This document shows, piece by piece, positions 7,394 to 19,500 of a stretch of 64,000 nucleotides of DNA (its first letter is position 1; every line of letters starts with the position of its first letter). The position numbers were made by a program, and so were the translations under genes. The DNA is from a virus, in the IMG/VR virus record IMGVR_UViG_3300042691_015370, positions 62,001 through 126,000 of that record. One strand, written 5' to 3'. The notes beneath the pieces are model-generated. The model was not told the origin of the DNA. It was given only the letters and a program-made list of their open reading frames with translations, and searched no databases.

Positions 7394-10300
7394 TTAATAA
7401 GGGTCGGGCAGGTTGAGAAAGTCGTTCCAAACAGTTGGACCCGGACCAGTACCCTCACTAATCATAGGAGGTGGAGGCGCTGGTCCGAGGTTAAGGTAAC
7501 TATCGTGTGGTGTCGTGCGAGTAGTATTCGTTCTCTGACCGATACCACCAGATCCATCTGAGTAAGTGTTTGTATTCTCACAACCGTCAACCTGATACCA
7601 GATATAGAACTCATCAATAGTAATTGAATCACCGGAACCGTATTCAATCGCCTCAAAATCAGACCAACGCACAGTCGCTGTTGGATCGTTACAACCAGCA
7701 AAGATTTCTGACCATACGGCGACACCGTGGATTCTGTCTCCATAAGCATAGAGGTCACGAATCGTAGTAGTCACATTAGTTGTCAGGTTAGTTATCGTGC
7801 AGCGCCAGCGCGTAGTGTTTGCTGGCTCGCCACCCTGATTTGCTACCTTAAACACACGGAATCTGTATTCTGTTGCTTCATTCCATGCATAGTTGCGAGT
7901 GTTGTCGTTGCTGGCAGCAGAAGGCAGTGATGAAGTAGACCCAACCAATTGCGATGGTAGGCCCGGACCAAATTCGGTCTGACCCTCATCACTAATGTAA
8001 CCACCCCAGTTGACGGCATTGTAATCAGGGTAACCATCAATCCACTGCAAGCCACAGTGACCGCCAGACAGCACCACATTAGAAGCATCGGTAAAGTCAA
8101 GCTGCATCGCCCAGTAATACAGGTCATCAACAGTGGGCTGTTCAACAACCTCAAGAGTAACGGATACCTCTTCGTACCGAATCGGTGGGTCCTTATGCCA
8201 CCAAGCGTGGAAGGAAGAGGCCGTGCCAGTTCCAGTGCCCGGACCAATTACCACCTCTTCAAATGGAGACGGAATAATTGTCACACCACCCGCTGGGTCA
8301 AGGTCTGAAGCGATGTCTACATCTTGTGTAGCAAATTCACTATTGACGCCAAGACGATCCTCAACAACCAGAACACGCGAAGTAAAGCCCTGCAAATGGT
8401 CTGGAGTGTAGCCCAAGGTGAGGAAAAAGTCTTGACCTGAATGGCGCAGAACGGCAGCGTTGTAAGTCTCTCCATCGTCCTCATACTCCAAAGGAGTGGC
8501 TGAGGTAAACGGCCACTTTAAGCCTCGTCCGAATGACTTGTAATTAACGCAAGGGAACGTAGTTTCATCATTACTGACAACAACTTCTGGATCGTCTACC
8601 CACACTCCCCACTTGGCTCCATTGTCAGACATCCCAACAATTCCAGAAGTGAAAGTTCCAGTGACCTGAAGGTCATATGGATTCTTTGCAGCATAACCAG
8701 ACAACTCAAGGCCACGATCAGTCTCACGCTGCCATGAGTCAAGCTGATCGGAGATCACAACGTAAGGATTTTCTACCGAGTTCTGCTCCACCCACTCAGG
8801 GCCAGTGCCGGGAGTAGTGGCGTTGTCTGCAATCGTGGAAATGTAGGTTACACCATTGTAACTTACACGAGCGCCCGTTCCATATCCGCCTTCCTTCTCA
8901 GCGTCCCATGGCTCACCCTCAGCAGTAGTCACCAGCACCCAGTTATCAGCGGACCCAAGCCAGTGAGTCTGAAGATCCATGATATAGGTACCATCATCAA
9001 GGTTCATCCGAGTAGTGATCCCCTGAATTCTATGAATAAAAGTCTCGCTCGTGGAACGCTCAATTAAACGTACCTGATCATCTACGTCCAGACAAGGATT
9101 AGCTGTGGCTGTAACGGTACCAGTACGACCAGCAAAGTAGTTGTGAATACCTATAACCTCAGCCATCAACTTACGTTCATCAGCGTTCTCGAAAACGTGA
9201 GAAGTCCAGATAGATGTGCGTGGAATGTGACGACTGCTCGGCACGCCCGGTCTGACCTCTTCGTTAGCGAATGGAGGGAAGTGTTGCACATGCCCAGTAC
9301 GGCTTATGTCCTGAGGGTCAGGTGTCTCGGTGCCGATCAAAATCTGCCAACGCTTATCAGTGTTATTGATAGTGGCAGAGTATGACATAAGATCCACTTC
9401 TTCATGAATCTCTGGAATAAAGGGCTGAGCACCAGTATCCTCTACCCATTGCTCTGGGATGCGGAAAACTTCCCCATCTTCTTCATAGGTCCAAATACGC
9501 CAGCCATTGTAGTCAAAGTTGCCCGATCTCCACCAGTTAGGTGAACGGAACCTAAGTCCACCCTCCTGATCAACGTACACAACATAACCAACCACTTCAG
9601 CAAGCTCACGAATAACGTCGATAATGTACTTCTTGTCCCACTTATCGCCCTGAATCTCAATGTCTTGCTTAATGGCGGTGGTTTCAATACCACCAAGCAT
9701 ATTGATCTGCTCGTACTGCTCTAGTGTACCTGCGGTATTAGAGGTTGGATCATAGTTTCCGTACTCATCAACGGTATAGCCCTCTGGCGCAGTAACTTGA
9801 ATACTGCTCTGATCCTTGATCTCTTCAAAGAAGGTAAAGCCCGCCCACATAGCAAGCTCTTTCACAATCTGTGCGTAGTCACCATCAAAGTTACCCTCAT
9901 GCCAACGATACCCAGTCAAACCATTCCAACCGGGGTTACCCCAGTCGGTCGCCTCATGGAAGTACACCTCACCATCAGCACGCAAAACCCAGTAACCACG
10001 ACCATCTTGGTCACGAGCCATTGAATAGAACAATCTCTTGTAGTAATCCAACTCTGGATCTAGACGTGAACCACCAACGGCTACGTTGTTCTCAAACTGT
10101 TTGTTAATTGAATCAAGTTCCAGCGGACCCTTCGAAACCGCATCGCCAAAAGCAGCCACTAGACCCGAGTTAAACAGAATCCAATAGCCATCGCCAGTGT
10201 CTGTTGAAGTAATGTCTACCGCGTAATCAAAGAGCTTCAAAGTAAAGCTACTATCCGCACCTTCATTGTAGATACGATTTTTGAGTTCACCATGATGGAC

Positions 10301-12757
10301 GGCATCACCATAGGCAAAGACCTGACCACACTCATCAACTACCCAAAAGCCCTTTTTCTTTGGATGTGATTCAATGGCCGTACCCTTGCCGCCCACATAG
10401 TAATCTTTAGTATAACCATAGGAAACTCGGCCATAATGAAGATACTTAGTTTGGATACCCCTAAAAGCAGTAGCTGTAGGGTCATTGGGTCGTGGAGGAA
10501 TGTGTGACGGTAGTCCCTTAGGGTTATCAATCGCATCACCAAACGCAAAGACTGAGCCATTACTAAAAAGAATCCAGTAGCCATTACCGGTATTAGTAGC
10601 AGCAATACCATTACACGTCACTCTTGGGGCAGTGTCCCAAGCGGTGTTTATATTGCCATTATATTTCCAGTTTGGATCAATAGCATGCAAAACACCCTTA
10701 CCGTCATAGAATTCTTGTGCGCCACCCCGATAGATTTCGAGCCATTTGATACGCCAATCATAGTAACGCTGAGGACTGTTGACTACATAATCTGTTTGCC
10801 CATTGTAGCCTGTGTGAAGCTCAGCGTCACCATAAGCCTTGACATTGCCCATCCAGTCCACAATCCAAAAACCCTTACCAGATGGTGTTACGGCCATATC
10901 GTGAGCACGGTTCTGGGTCAGAGAATACACCTTGCCGCCAGCCAGTACCGTGTGACCCGTCTCACCCGGAGAACCGTCCAATGTGGTACCAGAAATGGTT
11001 GGTGTACCAGCCATGTAGGGATCAGTTCTGTGGTTGTAGAAGTGACCATATGGGGCTGGCAAAGCTCTGTAAGAAGCCTGAATGTACCTGCGCTCTGACT
11101 GAATGTCATCTAACGGGTCATAGCCCGGTGAATCAGAATCGAAGTCGGCAGCGTCACCAAAACCATGAATAGTGCCACCGTTTTCAAGCACCCAGTAACC
11201 ACGAGTTGGGTGAGGCTGAATACTCCATGTCCAAGTTACGTCATTAGCCAGTGCCTCATAGGGAGTCTTGTTCTGACCCAGACAATAAACCTGTACGGTC
11301 TTAAATCCTGCACGATACTGATCACCGGCAGAGTTTGGCATACCGGAGTAGTAGAAACGCTGAATGGAGACGCGAATCTTATCGACGTTGTTGAACTGAA
11401 CAAGTTCGCCCTCTTGTACTTGGATTTCTTTTCCATACAGTCTCTGATGTAAACGACGATCTGCCGGGTCTTCGCTGCCAGCGAGGACACCGGAATAGAA
11501 ACTTTCCTGCTCGCTAACCATTCGACGCAGTTCAATGTTGACGGCCTGTTCACCACGCTGAGAATCACCGCCCGGTGTAGTCTCTGGAATATAGGCTTCA
11601 GACACATAAGGAATGTCCTTACCTTGGCCCAAGGGTGCCAACACACTCTTGTTCTCTGTGATAGTGCCATTCACAAGGGTGCCCTCTGCCCACTCGCCAT
11701 CCACCATCACGGACACAAATATCTTGTAACCACCAGCCCATGCCGTCAGAGCAATAGAGCTAACGTTTTGTTCATGACCAGCAGGTATCTCCAACTCAAA
11801 CCAAGCAGTATCAGTTTCTAGGGGACCATCAATGCGACGTGGGAATGCTTCAGTAAGGTAGAAGTCTTGAATGTCACCATCAATAGCAGCAGCCAAAGCG
11901 TGCTCGCCGCCGATAAAAGGGTCACCAGCGATACCGTCAGCACTGGTGTTGCCGGGATTAACCTGTACGGGACCACGAGAACCGGGCGCTGAGGATGGGA
12001 CACTGCGGGCACGGGGACCCCAAAGAGAGTCGAAACGAGACTTGCCCGGTGGTACATACTCAAGGGGATACAGAGCGCTGGGAATGGTAGGAGGAAAGAC
12101 GATCTGATCAAGCAGCAGACGCCCAACGTCACGGCAGTTCAATGTCATAAGACCTTGACTTGTACCAATCACCGAATCAACTAGCCAAGCACCAGTCATT
12201 ACGACGTTGGATGTGGCTAAGTTATGATCAATCGACAAGAAGTTTCCGGGCTTAGGTCGCCCACCGTAACCCTGATATGTAAATAGTAACGCATCTTCTA
12301 CGAGGACGTTTCTCCACGAAAAATCATTGTCCCAAGTGCCATCTTTACGGTACGCACCCATGCTAGGACTCTGATTCCATGAAGGACCAGAGTCTCCGTC
12401 CCCCCGCTTGGGCCAGAAATATCCGGGCTTACCAAGCTGACCAGCAAGCTCTGGCTGTGCAGTATTGATTTCATGCCAAGCGTTATAGATCGTGATCTGG
12501 CAAGTAGCAATGTCTTGAGAGAGGCTGCGAGTAATCTGAATAGACTGAATGGACGGAATCTCATGCTCCACAGCCTCAGGATCTCTGTAATAGCGGTAGG
12601 AGCCTCGTACAGAGTTGCCATAGACCGGGCTGGTACTACGTAGCGTCCAGTCAGCCTGAACCGTTACACGCCCATTGGGAGCGCCCTCGTCGCCAATCAG
12701 TAAACCGCTCTGGATACGATCAAATATCTTGCGCTGAAGTGCTGCTGTCCATCTCAT
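7394..12757 (-). CDS. Giant tail hub/tip protein with six propeller-type repeats and carbohydrate-binding-like regions
   Basis: 1787 residues from the ATG at 12757, which overlaps the previous stop by ATGA; a start at 12781 would extend it by 8. The N-terminus (RMRWTAALQRKIFDRIQSG...IQSIQITRSLSQDIATCQIT) resembles phage tail-hub entry domains. Around 280-390 is a discoidin-like segment (HALAAAIDGDIQDFYLTEAF, WFELEIPAGHEQ). Residues about 520-940 hold six units of G-(Y/F)-W-(V/I)-(L/V)-x3-G-x-(V/I)-x-(A/G)-(F/Y)-GDA, a beta-propeller-like repeat known from actinobacterial surface proteins; the sixth is degenerate (EVYFHEA). Near 1080-1240 a hub-like stretch includes AGRTGTVTATANPCLDVDDQ. Residues about 1290-1325 (ARVSYNGVTY...PEW) look like a CBM5/12-type binding module. 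The likely role is tail-tip adhesion and host recognition. Confidence 0.75.
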   Translation of the reverse strand: MRWTAALQRKIFDRIQSGLLIGDEGAPNGRVTVQADWTLRSTSPVYGNSVRGSYRYYRDPEAVEHEIPSIQSIQITRSLSQDIATCQITIYNAWHEINTAQPELAGQLGKPGYFWPKRGDGDSGPSWNQSPSMGAYRKDGTWDNDFSWRNVLVEDALLFTYQGYGGRPKPGNFLSIDHNLATSNVVMTGAWLVDSVIGTSQGLMTLNCRDVGRLLLDQIVFPPTIPSALYPLEYVPPGKSRFDSLWGPRARSVPSSAPGSRGPVQVNPGNTSADGIAGDPFIGGEHALAAAIDGDIQDFYLTEAFPRRIDGPLETDTAWFELEIPAGHEQNVSSIALTAWAGGYKIFVSVMVDGEWAEGTLVNGTITENKSVLAPLGQGKDIPYVSEAYIPETTPGGDSQRGEQAVNIELRRMVSEQESFYSGVLAGSEDPADRRLHQRLYGKEIQVQEGELVQFNNVDKIRVSIQRFYYSGMPNSAGDQYRAGFKTVQVYCLGQNKTPYEALANDVTWTWSIQPHPTRGYWVLENGGTIHGFGDAADFDSDSPGYDPLDDIQSERRYIQASYRALPAPYGHFYNHRTDPYMAGTPTISGTTLDGSPGETGHTVLAGGKVYSLTQNRAHDMAVTPSGKGFWIVDWMGNVKAYGDAELHTGYNGQTDYVVNSPQRYYDWRIKWLEIYRGGAQEFYDGKGVLHAIDPNWKYNGNINTAWDTAPRVTCNGIAATNTGNGYWILFSNGSVFAFGDAIDNPKGLPSHIPPRPNDPTATAFRGIQTKYLHYGRVSYGYTKDYYVGGKGTAIESHPKKKGFWVVDECGQVFAYGDAVHHGELKNRIYNEGADSSFTLKLFDYAVDITSTDTGDGYWILFNSGLVAAFGDAVSKGPLELDSINKQFENNVAVGGSRLDPELDYYKRLFYSMARDQDGRGYWVLRADGEVYFHEATDWGNPGWNGLTGYRWHEGNFDGDYAQIVKELAMWAGFTFFEEIKDQSSIQVTAPEGYTVDEYGNYDPTSNTAGTLEQYEQINMLGGIETTAIKQDIEIQGDKWDKKYIIDVIRELAEVVGYVVYVDQEGGLRFRSPNWWRSGNFDYNGWRIWTYEEDGEVFRIPEQWVEDTGAQPFIPEIHEEVDLMSYSATINNTDKRWQILIGTETPDPQDISRTGHVQHFPPFANEEVRPGVPSSRHIPRTSIWTSHVFENADERKLMAEVIGIHNYFAGRTGTVTATANPCLDVDDQVRLIERSTSETFIHRIQGITTRMNLDDGTYIMDLQTHWLGSADNWVLVTTAEGEPWDAEKEGGYGTGARVSYNGVTYISTIADNATTPGTGPEWVEQNSVENPYVVISDQLDSWQRETDRGLELSGYAAKNPYDLQVTGTFTSGIVGMSDNGAKWGVWVDDPEVVVSNDETTFPCVNYKSFGRGLKWPFTSATPLEYEDDGETYNAAVLRHSGQDFFLTLGYTPDHLQGFTSRVLVVEDRLGVNSEFATQDVDIASDLDPAGGVTIIPSPFEEVVIGPGTGTGTASSFHAWWHKDPPIRYEEVSVTLEVVEQPTVDDLYYWAMQLDFTDASNVVLSGGHCGLQWIDGYPDYNAVNWGGYISDEGQTEFGPGLPSQLVGSTSSLPSAASNDNTRNYAWNEATEYRFRVFKVANQGGEPANTTRWRCTITNLTTNVTTTIRDLYAYGDRIHGVAVWSEIFAGCNDPTATVRWSDFEAIEYGSGDSITIDEFYIWYQVDGCENTNTYSDGSGGIGQRTNTTRTTPHDSYLNLGPAPPPPMISEGTGPGPTVWNDFLNLPDPY

Positions 12758-13155
12758 CCTAGATCCTCGGTATTGCTCCAATCGACCACGATCCCGCTAA
12801 TGCTGAACTCGTGTCGCCATGGATACTCAACGGTTCTAACTCTGCGGGGATCAAATGATGTGAACACAACCCAATACGATCTACCGAGATCGTCAGTCAC
12901 CTTGATCTGCTTATCCGTCTGAGTCCACGCACGTAGCGCATTGTATTGATCTTCGGTCAACAATGTTCCAGAAAGTGTCATGCTCTGCTCACGGTTACGG
13001 CCCTGAAACAGCACGGGACGGCCCCGAGTGATCGGCGTCGGTGTCAAGGTCTTTTCAATAGAGGGCATTGTAGTATCTTTGGGGTTGATCTCTAACTCAT
13101 AAGAGAGAGAGGCGTGAACATCCTCAAACAGCCACGGTGTACGTTCTGATGGCAT
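12754..13155 (-). CDS. Distal tail-like protein, copy A
   Basis: 133 residues. The conserved core is RGRPVLFQGRNREQSMTLSG, then VTDDLGRSYWVVFTSFDPRR and a C-terminal WRHEFSISGIVVDW strand. This arrangement is typical of small actinophage minor tail proteins that sit between tube and hub. The adjacent gene is a recognisable paralogue (same T-D-D-L-G-R core). It overlaps that gene by TAATG and the hub gene by ATGA. Confidence 0.6.
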   Translation of the reverse strand: MPSERTPWLFEDVHASLSYELEINPKDTTMPSIEKTLTPTPITRGRPVLFQGRNREQSMTLSGTLLTEDQYNALRAWTQTDKQIKVTDDLGRSYWVVFTSFDPRRVRTVEYPWRHEFSISGIVVDWSNTEDLG

Positions 13156-13586
13156 TAGATCGTAGCCTCCTGAGCCTCTTGTAGAACAAAACCAGTCAAC
13201 GTGTACTCATGTTTGAAAGGCTTGTTCTTCATTGTTGGTAACCGACGAATCACAAAGCTCTCAAGCATAACCAACCAGATACGACCCAAGTCATCAGTCA
13301 AATAGATTGGGTAATCCTTATTGACCCAATCCTCAAGTGTACCGTGCTCAAGCTCATTATAGGTCTTGCCAACATAATTAAAGGTTTCAAAGTTTCTCTG
13401 TGAGTACGACAAAATAGTGCTAATGCAGTCTACCCCAGCATCATTGAGATACATACCAGAACGTGCAGCATAATTCACTGTACGATTGATAGCATGTGAA
13501 CCACCATCTTCATATGGGTTCACGGGCATGTAATAGGTTTCATCGGTAATTGGATCGTAAAGCTCCCAAGCAATTCTTCTAGCCAT
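13155..13586 (-). CDS. Distal tail-like protein, copy B
   Basis: 143 residues. Shares with copy A the YLTDDLGRIWLVMLESFVIR strand pair and the closing FKHEYTLTGFVL strand. The N-terminal half differs (AWELYDPITDETYYMPVNPY). Two adjacent paralogues directly after the tape measure gene suggest two stacked rings or a hetero-oligomeric ring at the tail tip. The start at 13586 follows the tape measure stop region after an 11-nt gap. Confidence 0.6.
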   Translation of the reverse strand: MARRIAWELYDPITDETYYMPVNPYEDGGSHAINRTVNYAARSGMYLNDAGVDCISTILSYSQRNFETFNYVGKTYNELEHGTLEDWVNKDYPIYLTDDLGRIWLVMLESFVIRRLPTMKNKPFKHEYTLTGFVLQEAQEATI

Positions 13587-13596
13587 CGAAGCCCCC

Positions 13597-16500
13597 TCAG
13601 TAGTGAGGCTCGTAAGAGCCTCTAGTGCCCGGAACGCCCATGAACTGGATCATCACGTCCATGAACTGCTGGAAGTCCATGCCGCTATTGATCGTCACGC
13701 CACCCATGTTCAACTGACGCCCATCAGTATAACCCATCGCCTGACCGCCAGCATTATAGGAAGTCTGCTGGTTCATGCGGCGAATCTCGTACACTGTTGG
13801 GAGGCCCAAAGTTGATGGCATGTTGATCGACAGATCAGAACTCATATCATCCTTGAGGCGCTTCAGTTCAAGCTCAAGTTCCTTGAACTTCTTGGAGCCG
13901 GGGATGACGGTAGACTGTAGGTTCTTGATGTGAGCCATGTACGTAGACTTGGAAATCTCGTTCATCTCTAGCATGTACTTGTACTCATCGTAACGGTCAG
14001 TATAGACAGCATCCTGTGCGGCCTTGTCTGCGCTAATAGCAGCGGCACGAAGCCTATTGATCTCAGCCTCACCCATACCCTGATCAATACCGTACTGAAG
14101 CTGAGCCTGAGCCTGCTGGCGAGCTACCTGAGCAGCACCAACCTCGTCTTCAATCGCAAGAAGTTCAGCTTGACGCAACTCCATAGCAGACGTGCGAATG
14201 TTTTGCATAGCATCAGCAGCCGTTCGCTGAGCATCAGCGAGTCTTGTTTCAAGATCGATAATTGCATCAATGTCATTAGCCTTCTTAGCATCTGCTAGAA
14301 GCTGATTGAGCATCTTGATGTTGTTATCAGACTGCTGCATTGGATCGCGAGTCCGAGCATTTAGCAGACCGAACAGTGCCTCTACACGAGCACGGTAAGC
14401 TTGGCGCTCTGCCTTAATGGCATTGTTGTAGGCTTCCTCAGCAGCCATGATCTCATCAATATCGCCACCCTTTCTTGCATCAGCAAGAATCTGAGCAGCA
14501 GCCTGAGTATCCATGTTTGCGTTGGCGAGATTGTCATTAGTTCTGGACTTCTTAAGCCCAAATAGTGCTCTCACCCTAGCCGCATACGCAGCCCTCTGTG
14601 CTTTTTCTGCTTCAAGTAGGGCTGTCCAAGCATCAGCATACTGAGCACTATCTTTGCCAAAGATTCTCTCCATGTCAGCAAGTGAATTTTGAGCAACAGC
14701 AACGTCGATGTTAGCACCTTGCAGCGAATCCTTAGCCAAAGCTTTAAATAGCCTACCAAGAGACTGCATTTGAGCATTGAGAGCAAGCTCAAATGCTCTC
14801 TGTAGTTCTAGTTTCTGTTCAAGAGCAGCGTTCAGTGCCGCTTCATCACCCTTACCTGATGCTACATCAATATCAAATTGATTGTTCAGCAGAGCACCGT
14901 AGGCTCGCTTGACGTCATTACCACCAGCCCAACGAGCAATATTGAGACTATTTCTAGATCTATTGACAGCAATACCTTGTTCAAACTCAGCTTTCTGAGC
15001 TTCACCAACCGCAACGTTAGCCTCATCCCATTCTGCTGTACCCGGAGCGTAACGATCTCTTGCAGCAATGGCCGCTAGAACGTTATTGCGAGCAATCTCC
15101 ATTGGGTTAAATGTACGTGAATTGGCAAGTCTAAATCTTCTAGTTGCCGAAGCTGTAATAGCGTCCATGTACTGACTCTGGGCAGCCCAATAAGCCTGCT
15201 CAGCTTCGTCTACATCGGCCTGAGTGGCTTCGCCCGCCGCAAAAGACTCTTTGGCCTTCTGCCATTCAATTGCAGCGGCCTCCCAGTTCGTTCTCGCCGC
15301 TCCCAGCGTATCGCCAGTAGCGGCCTGCTTCGCTCCCTGAGCACCTGCACGGGCAGCACGGGTACGTCGCTCTTGCTGTCTGCGGGCATTTCTGGTTTCG
15401 ATCTCGCTTTCTTCAACGTCAAAATTAGCATCTTCAAGATCATCAGCGTACTGCTGTTGAGCTTCCTCAGACCAATCTTCGCCGCCCCTTGCTTGAGCAC
15501 GATCTCTATCTCTAATGATTCTGTCACGCTTGTCGCGAGCAGCATTCTCTTCAGCCACAGCGGCCGCAACGGGGTCGTTGCTGCGCATAGCGTTGATTCT
15601 TGAACGCCTATACTCCCTATTATCCTCACGCTCTTCACCAGCCAAGATAAATGCATCTTCTTGACGCTTGAGATTTCTCTCAACCTCTTCTGGGCTAGGC
15701 AGATCCGGTGGTGGAGCTACGCCAGCAGGGAGCTTCACGTCCCCTGCCATGCCAACAAATTCTAACAAAGCATACAGGAACTGTAGATGCTCTTCCAGCT
15801 TCTTAATATCCTCTTCAGAAGCTTCTGGATCAGCCTTTAGTTCAGCTAGTTTATCCTTTGTGACGGCAAAACTGGACTTCAAGTCTCTTGTATTAGATGC
15901 ACTCAAAGTATTGTCGTCTAGATAGTCTCTGACAATAGACTCAGTAAATGCTTCACCACTTAGAGCAGACCTTGGAATCAGACCCTCACCAAATACTGAA
16001 TCTTCACCAGTTGGTGGCGTGTATCCAAAGTCCTTAACTAGCTGTGCAGTTGTTGCATTTCTACCGGGCTGAGCGGTACCCTGATCATCCTCAGCTATCC
16101 ACAATTCCTTATCAGCATCATAAGTGTAATTTACATTCGCCCCAAGAGCATCTTTTCTTGAGAACGTATCTCCGTCAGCGGGTCCAGCTTCATTGGAACC
16201 AGACCGTGCGCGAATAGCATCATAGGCTTCGATACCAGCGGCAAAAGCTTCCGAAGCCTTAAAACTATCTGTAATAACTGCATTGTTTGCAGCACGCAGT
16301 CCCTCATCTTGACGCATTCTTTCAATGACAGATGCATCATCTGTAGTATTGGCAAACAAGCTTGCATAAAAAGCCTTCTTAGCGTCAACTACCTGTGCCG
16401 CTACTTCTAGCCTTTGATCACGATCATCAAAAGACGCATTGTTAAGCAAGTCTACATAAGCGCTCAATTGAGCAGCCTGAATCCCAGCCTCAGAGGCACC

Positions 16501-19500
16501 AAATATCTCCATCATCTGGAGAGATCTATCAACCTCGCCCCTGAGAGCCTGAGAAATCTGTTGCTCAGCCTGACGCTTAGCCTGAGCGTATGCTTGAAGA
16601 TCTTCTTCTGAAGGTGCCGTGTCACCGCCATACATCGACTGGCGCATCGTTCTCAATGCTTCAGTGGACTCTTCGATCAGCCCTTTAGTGCCCGTTCTAC
16701 CAGCGCTAAATCGACTAGAAGCCTCTGTAATATCAAAGTTAAGGCGCTCGGCCCTCGTCATATCCTCTAGCTTGGCTTCACGCATCTTGCGTTGAGTTTC
16801 AGGATCATCAAGCGAAACCTGAGCAGCCTTTTCCAAACCAGCCCGAATGCGTGCAACCTGATCCTCGTTAAGATTGCCTTCGGCCTGCATACGTTCAAGC
16901 TCAGCTTGTGGATCATCGGCGGTAATAACCTCAACAACTTCAGCAGACATATTGTCTGGATTCTGATATCCTAATGCTTCAGCGTAGGCAGCCTTAAGTG
17001 CAGCCTCATTATCAGAAAGACGTTCTGTTCTTAATCTTCCACTTGAACCACCAACAATACCATTATCATCAAAAATTTGATTTAGTAATGATTGCTCATT
17101 TTTAGCCCTACGTCGAAGTGACAAACGAGCTTCGTCAATATTTTCGCGCTGCATTTCTTGAAGTGCAGGGGATTGCCGTCCAAAAGCTTCACGAATCTGT
17201 CTAGGAGTAGCGTCTCTGCCGGGTCGAGTGCCTCGACTTCCACCACCAGCAATCGCTGCACCACCAGCAACCCCACGATCGTTAAAACCGCCACTCAATG
17301 CAGCAGTCATTCCAAACGTCTGGAAATAAACCTCTCTTGCAATTTCTGGATTGGCTCGCAAATCGTCTAGTGCAGTGGCCCGTTCAATCGGGATCTCTGC
17401 AAGCACGGCCTGACCACGCAAAATACTCGCTTCAGACTCACGGTTAAATATGGGTCGCCACCAGCGGTCCCAGCCACCACGATCCGACTCAGCGGTTCTT
17501 GCTTGGGATCTTAATTCGGCCGCACGCTTTGACAGTGCCGACTCTGACCCATCTATACCAAGAGCGGCAAGCTTACGTGCCCCTTCATTACCTTCCTTGG
17601 AAGTTTCATAAAGCTCACGCAATGCGGCAGTATCTTGATCTAGCATGCTGTTTACGGCGCTATAAGCTGCCGTAAGAGCCATAATCGCAATAAATGGATT
17701 AGATACCAGACTACCTACAGCGCCAGCAAGGGCCGCTGCTCCACCGCCACCAATCTTCGTAGCAGCCGTACCTACACCCGCTCTCAAACCAGCCTGAATC
17801 TTGCCAGTACCAGAATCTGGCAAGATAGGACCGGCTAGTCTGACCCCACCACGACCAATCGGTGCCCCGGAACGATAATTTTCGTATCTGGCGGCGAATC
17901 CACCAGCGCGATCGTACATTCCTCTCTGAATATTCGACCTATACTGAGCAAAGGAGTCAGGTGCCCAGACATTGCCAGCCATGCGACGTTGCTCGGATGT
18001 TCCAGAATAAAGTACTTGAGACTTGCCATTTTCGTCTACAGCATATCTTGCCCCAGTTGGAGTAACAGCATAGTAGCCACCCTTACCATCAGGCATAGGT
18101 TTAGCAACTGCGTCTGATCCATCTGGATACTTTGTAGGATCTAATACAGTAGCCTTGCCAACAGGTGAATAGAAGCCACCAACGCCCTGTGTCATGGCTC
18201 CTGTGTAAATAGCGTTAGTTCTGGTCATCACCTCCCCACCGTGCTGGATAGCCATACGCAGAAGCTTCCAAGCGGCTACGGCACCAAGAATCTTAGCTGG
18301 TGTGCCGCCCAGAATCTCATTGATGAAAGTAAACAACTTAGCAACAGGAGAGATAACGGTTGCCAAAAGTTTAAGGCTATCAATTAGAACCTTAAACATA
18401 TCCTCTAGACCAGCGTCCAGAGCATAAACCATAATAGTACGGAATTGCTCACCAAGAATTCTCATCTGCGTGGTAAGCGTTTCCTTCTGTCGTTCAAATC
18501 TCTTTTCTAGCGCTCCCTCACTATCTGAGGCACGGGCCTCAAACCTTTCCGTGTTCTGTGGCTTAGCAAATGCTCCAATAACCACACCAGCTTCACGACG
18601 GCCACCAAGCAGTTGATATAGCTGCTCTTCAGATTCCTTACTGATATTTGGCAGGGCTTGAGGCAGTGCCTTAAAGACATCTGCTGTAGTTCCTTCACGC
18701 AATGCATCAATAAAATCTGGACCAAAGCCCGGATCTTTATACGCAAGCTGGAGAAGAGCGTCCTTATTGCCGGGAACAGATGGCAAAACTCGACCCAACT
18801 GCTCAGCAAGAGCGCCACCGGTACGACCAGATGTCTGAGCAATGGTTGCACCAATGGCAATAATTTCATCTGACGTAAACCCAGACTGCTTAGCGATAGG
18901 AGCAATACTTGACAAGAACTCAACCTGAGAAGCTACGTCAACACCAGACTCTGAAGCTACTGCCGTAAGCTTGTTGCCAATAAGCTCATTGCTCTCTCCG
19001 AAAGAGAGGCCAATCGCAATAGCCTGATCACTCAGAGTCTTGGTCGGCAAGTCTGCGACAACCGCAAGCTTCGCTGCGGCTTCTCGCTGCTCCTTAACCA
19101 ACTCTTCGCCCGAAATCGACCTATCACCAGCACCCTTAATCGTTTCTCCCAAAAATGCGCCTCTAATAGAGATCTCCATTTTTGCGATCTCATCAGCGCC
19201 GACACCAGTTTCCTTCGAAAGATCAACGATAGCCTGTTTAATGCCATCAATCTTGCCCTTAGCGTCTTCACCAAATGTTTGCGCTAGCTGCGAGTCAAGG
19301 CGTGCTAGCGCAAACTTGAGTTCTTCAGCTTCCTTGAGAGCGCCAACAAGACCAGCCCCAACACCAAACAAAAGCATAGAGGGCAAAGCATACTTCATAC
19401 TTTGAATTGCGCCCTCACCAAACCAACCGCCCAAGCTGTCATCGCCTCGCACAGCTTGGCGGAACGCCGTAAACCGACTTGGCTTACCATTATTGCCATA

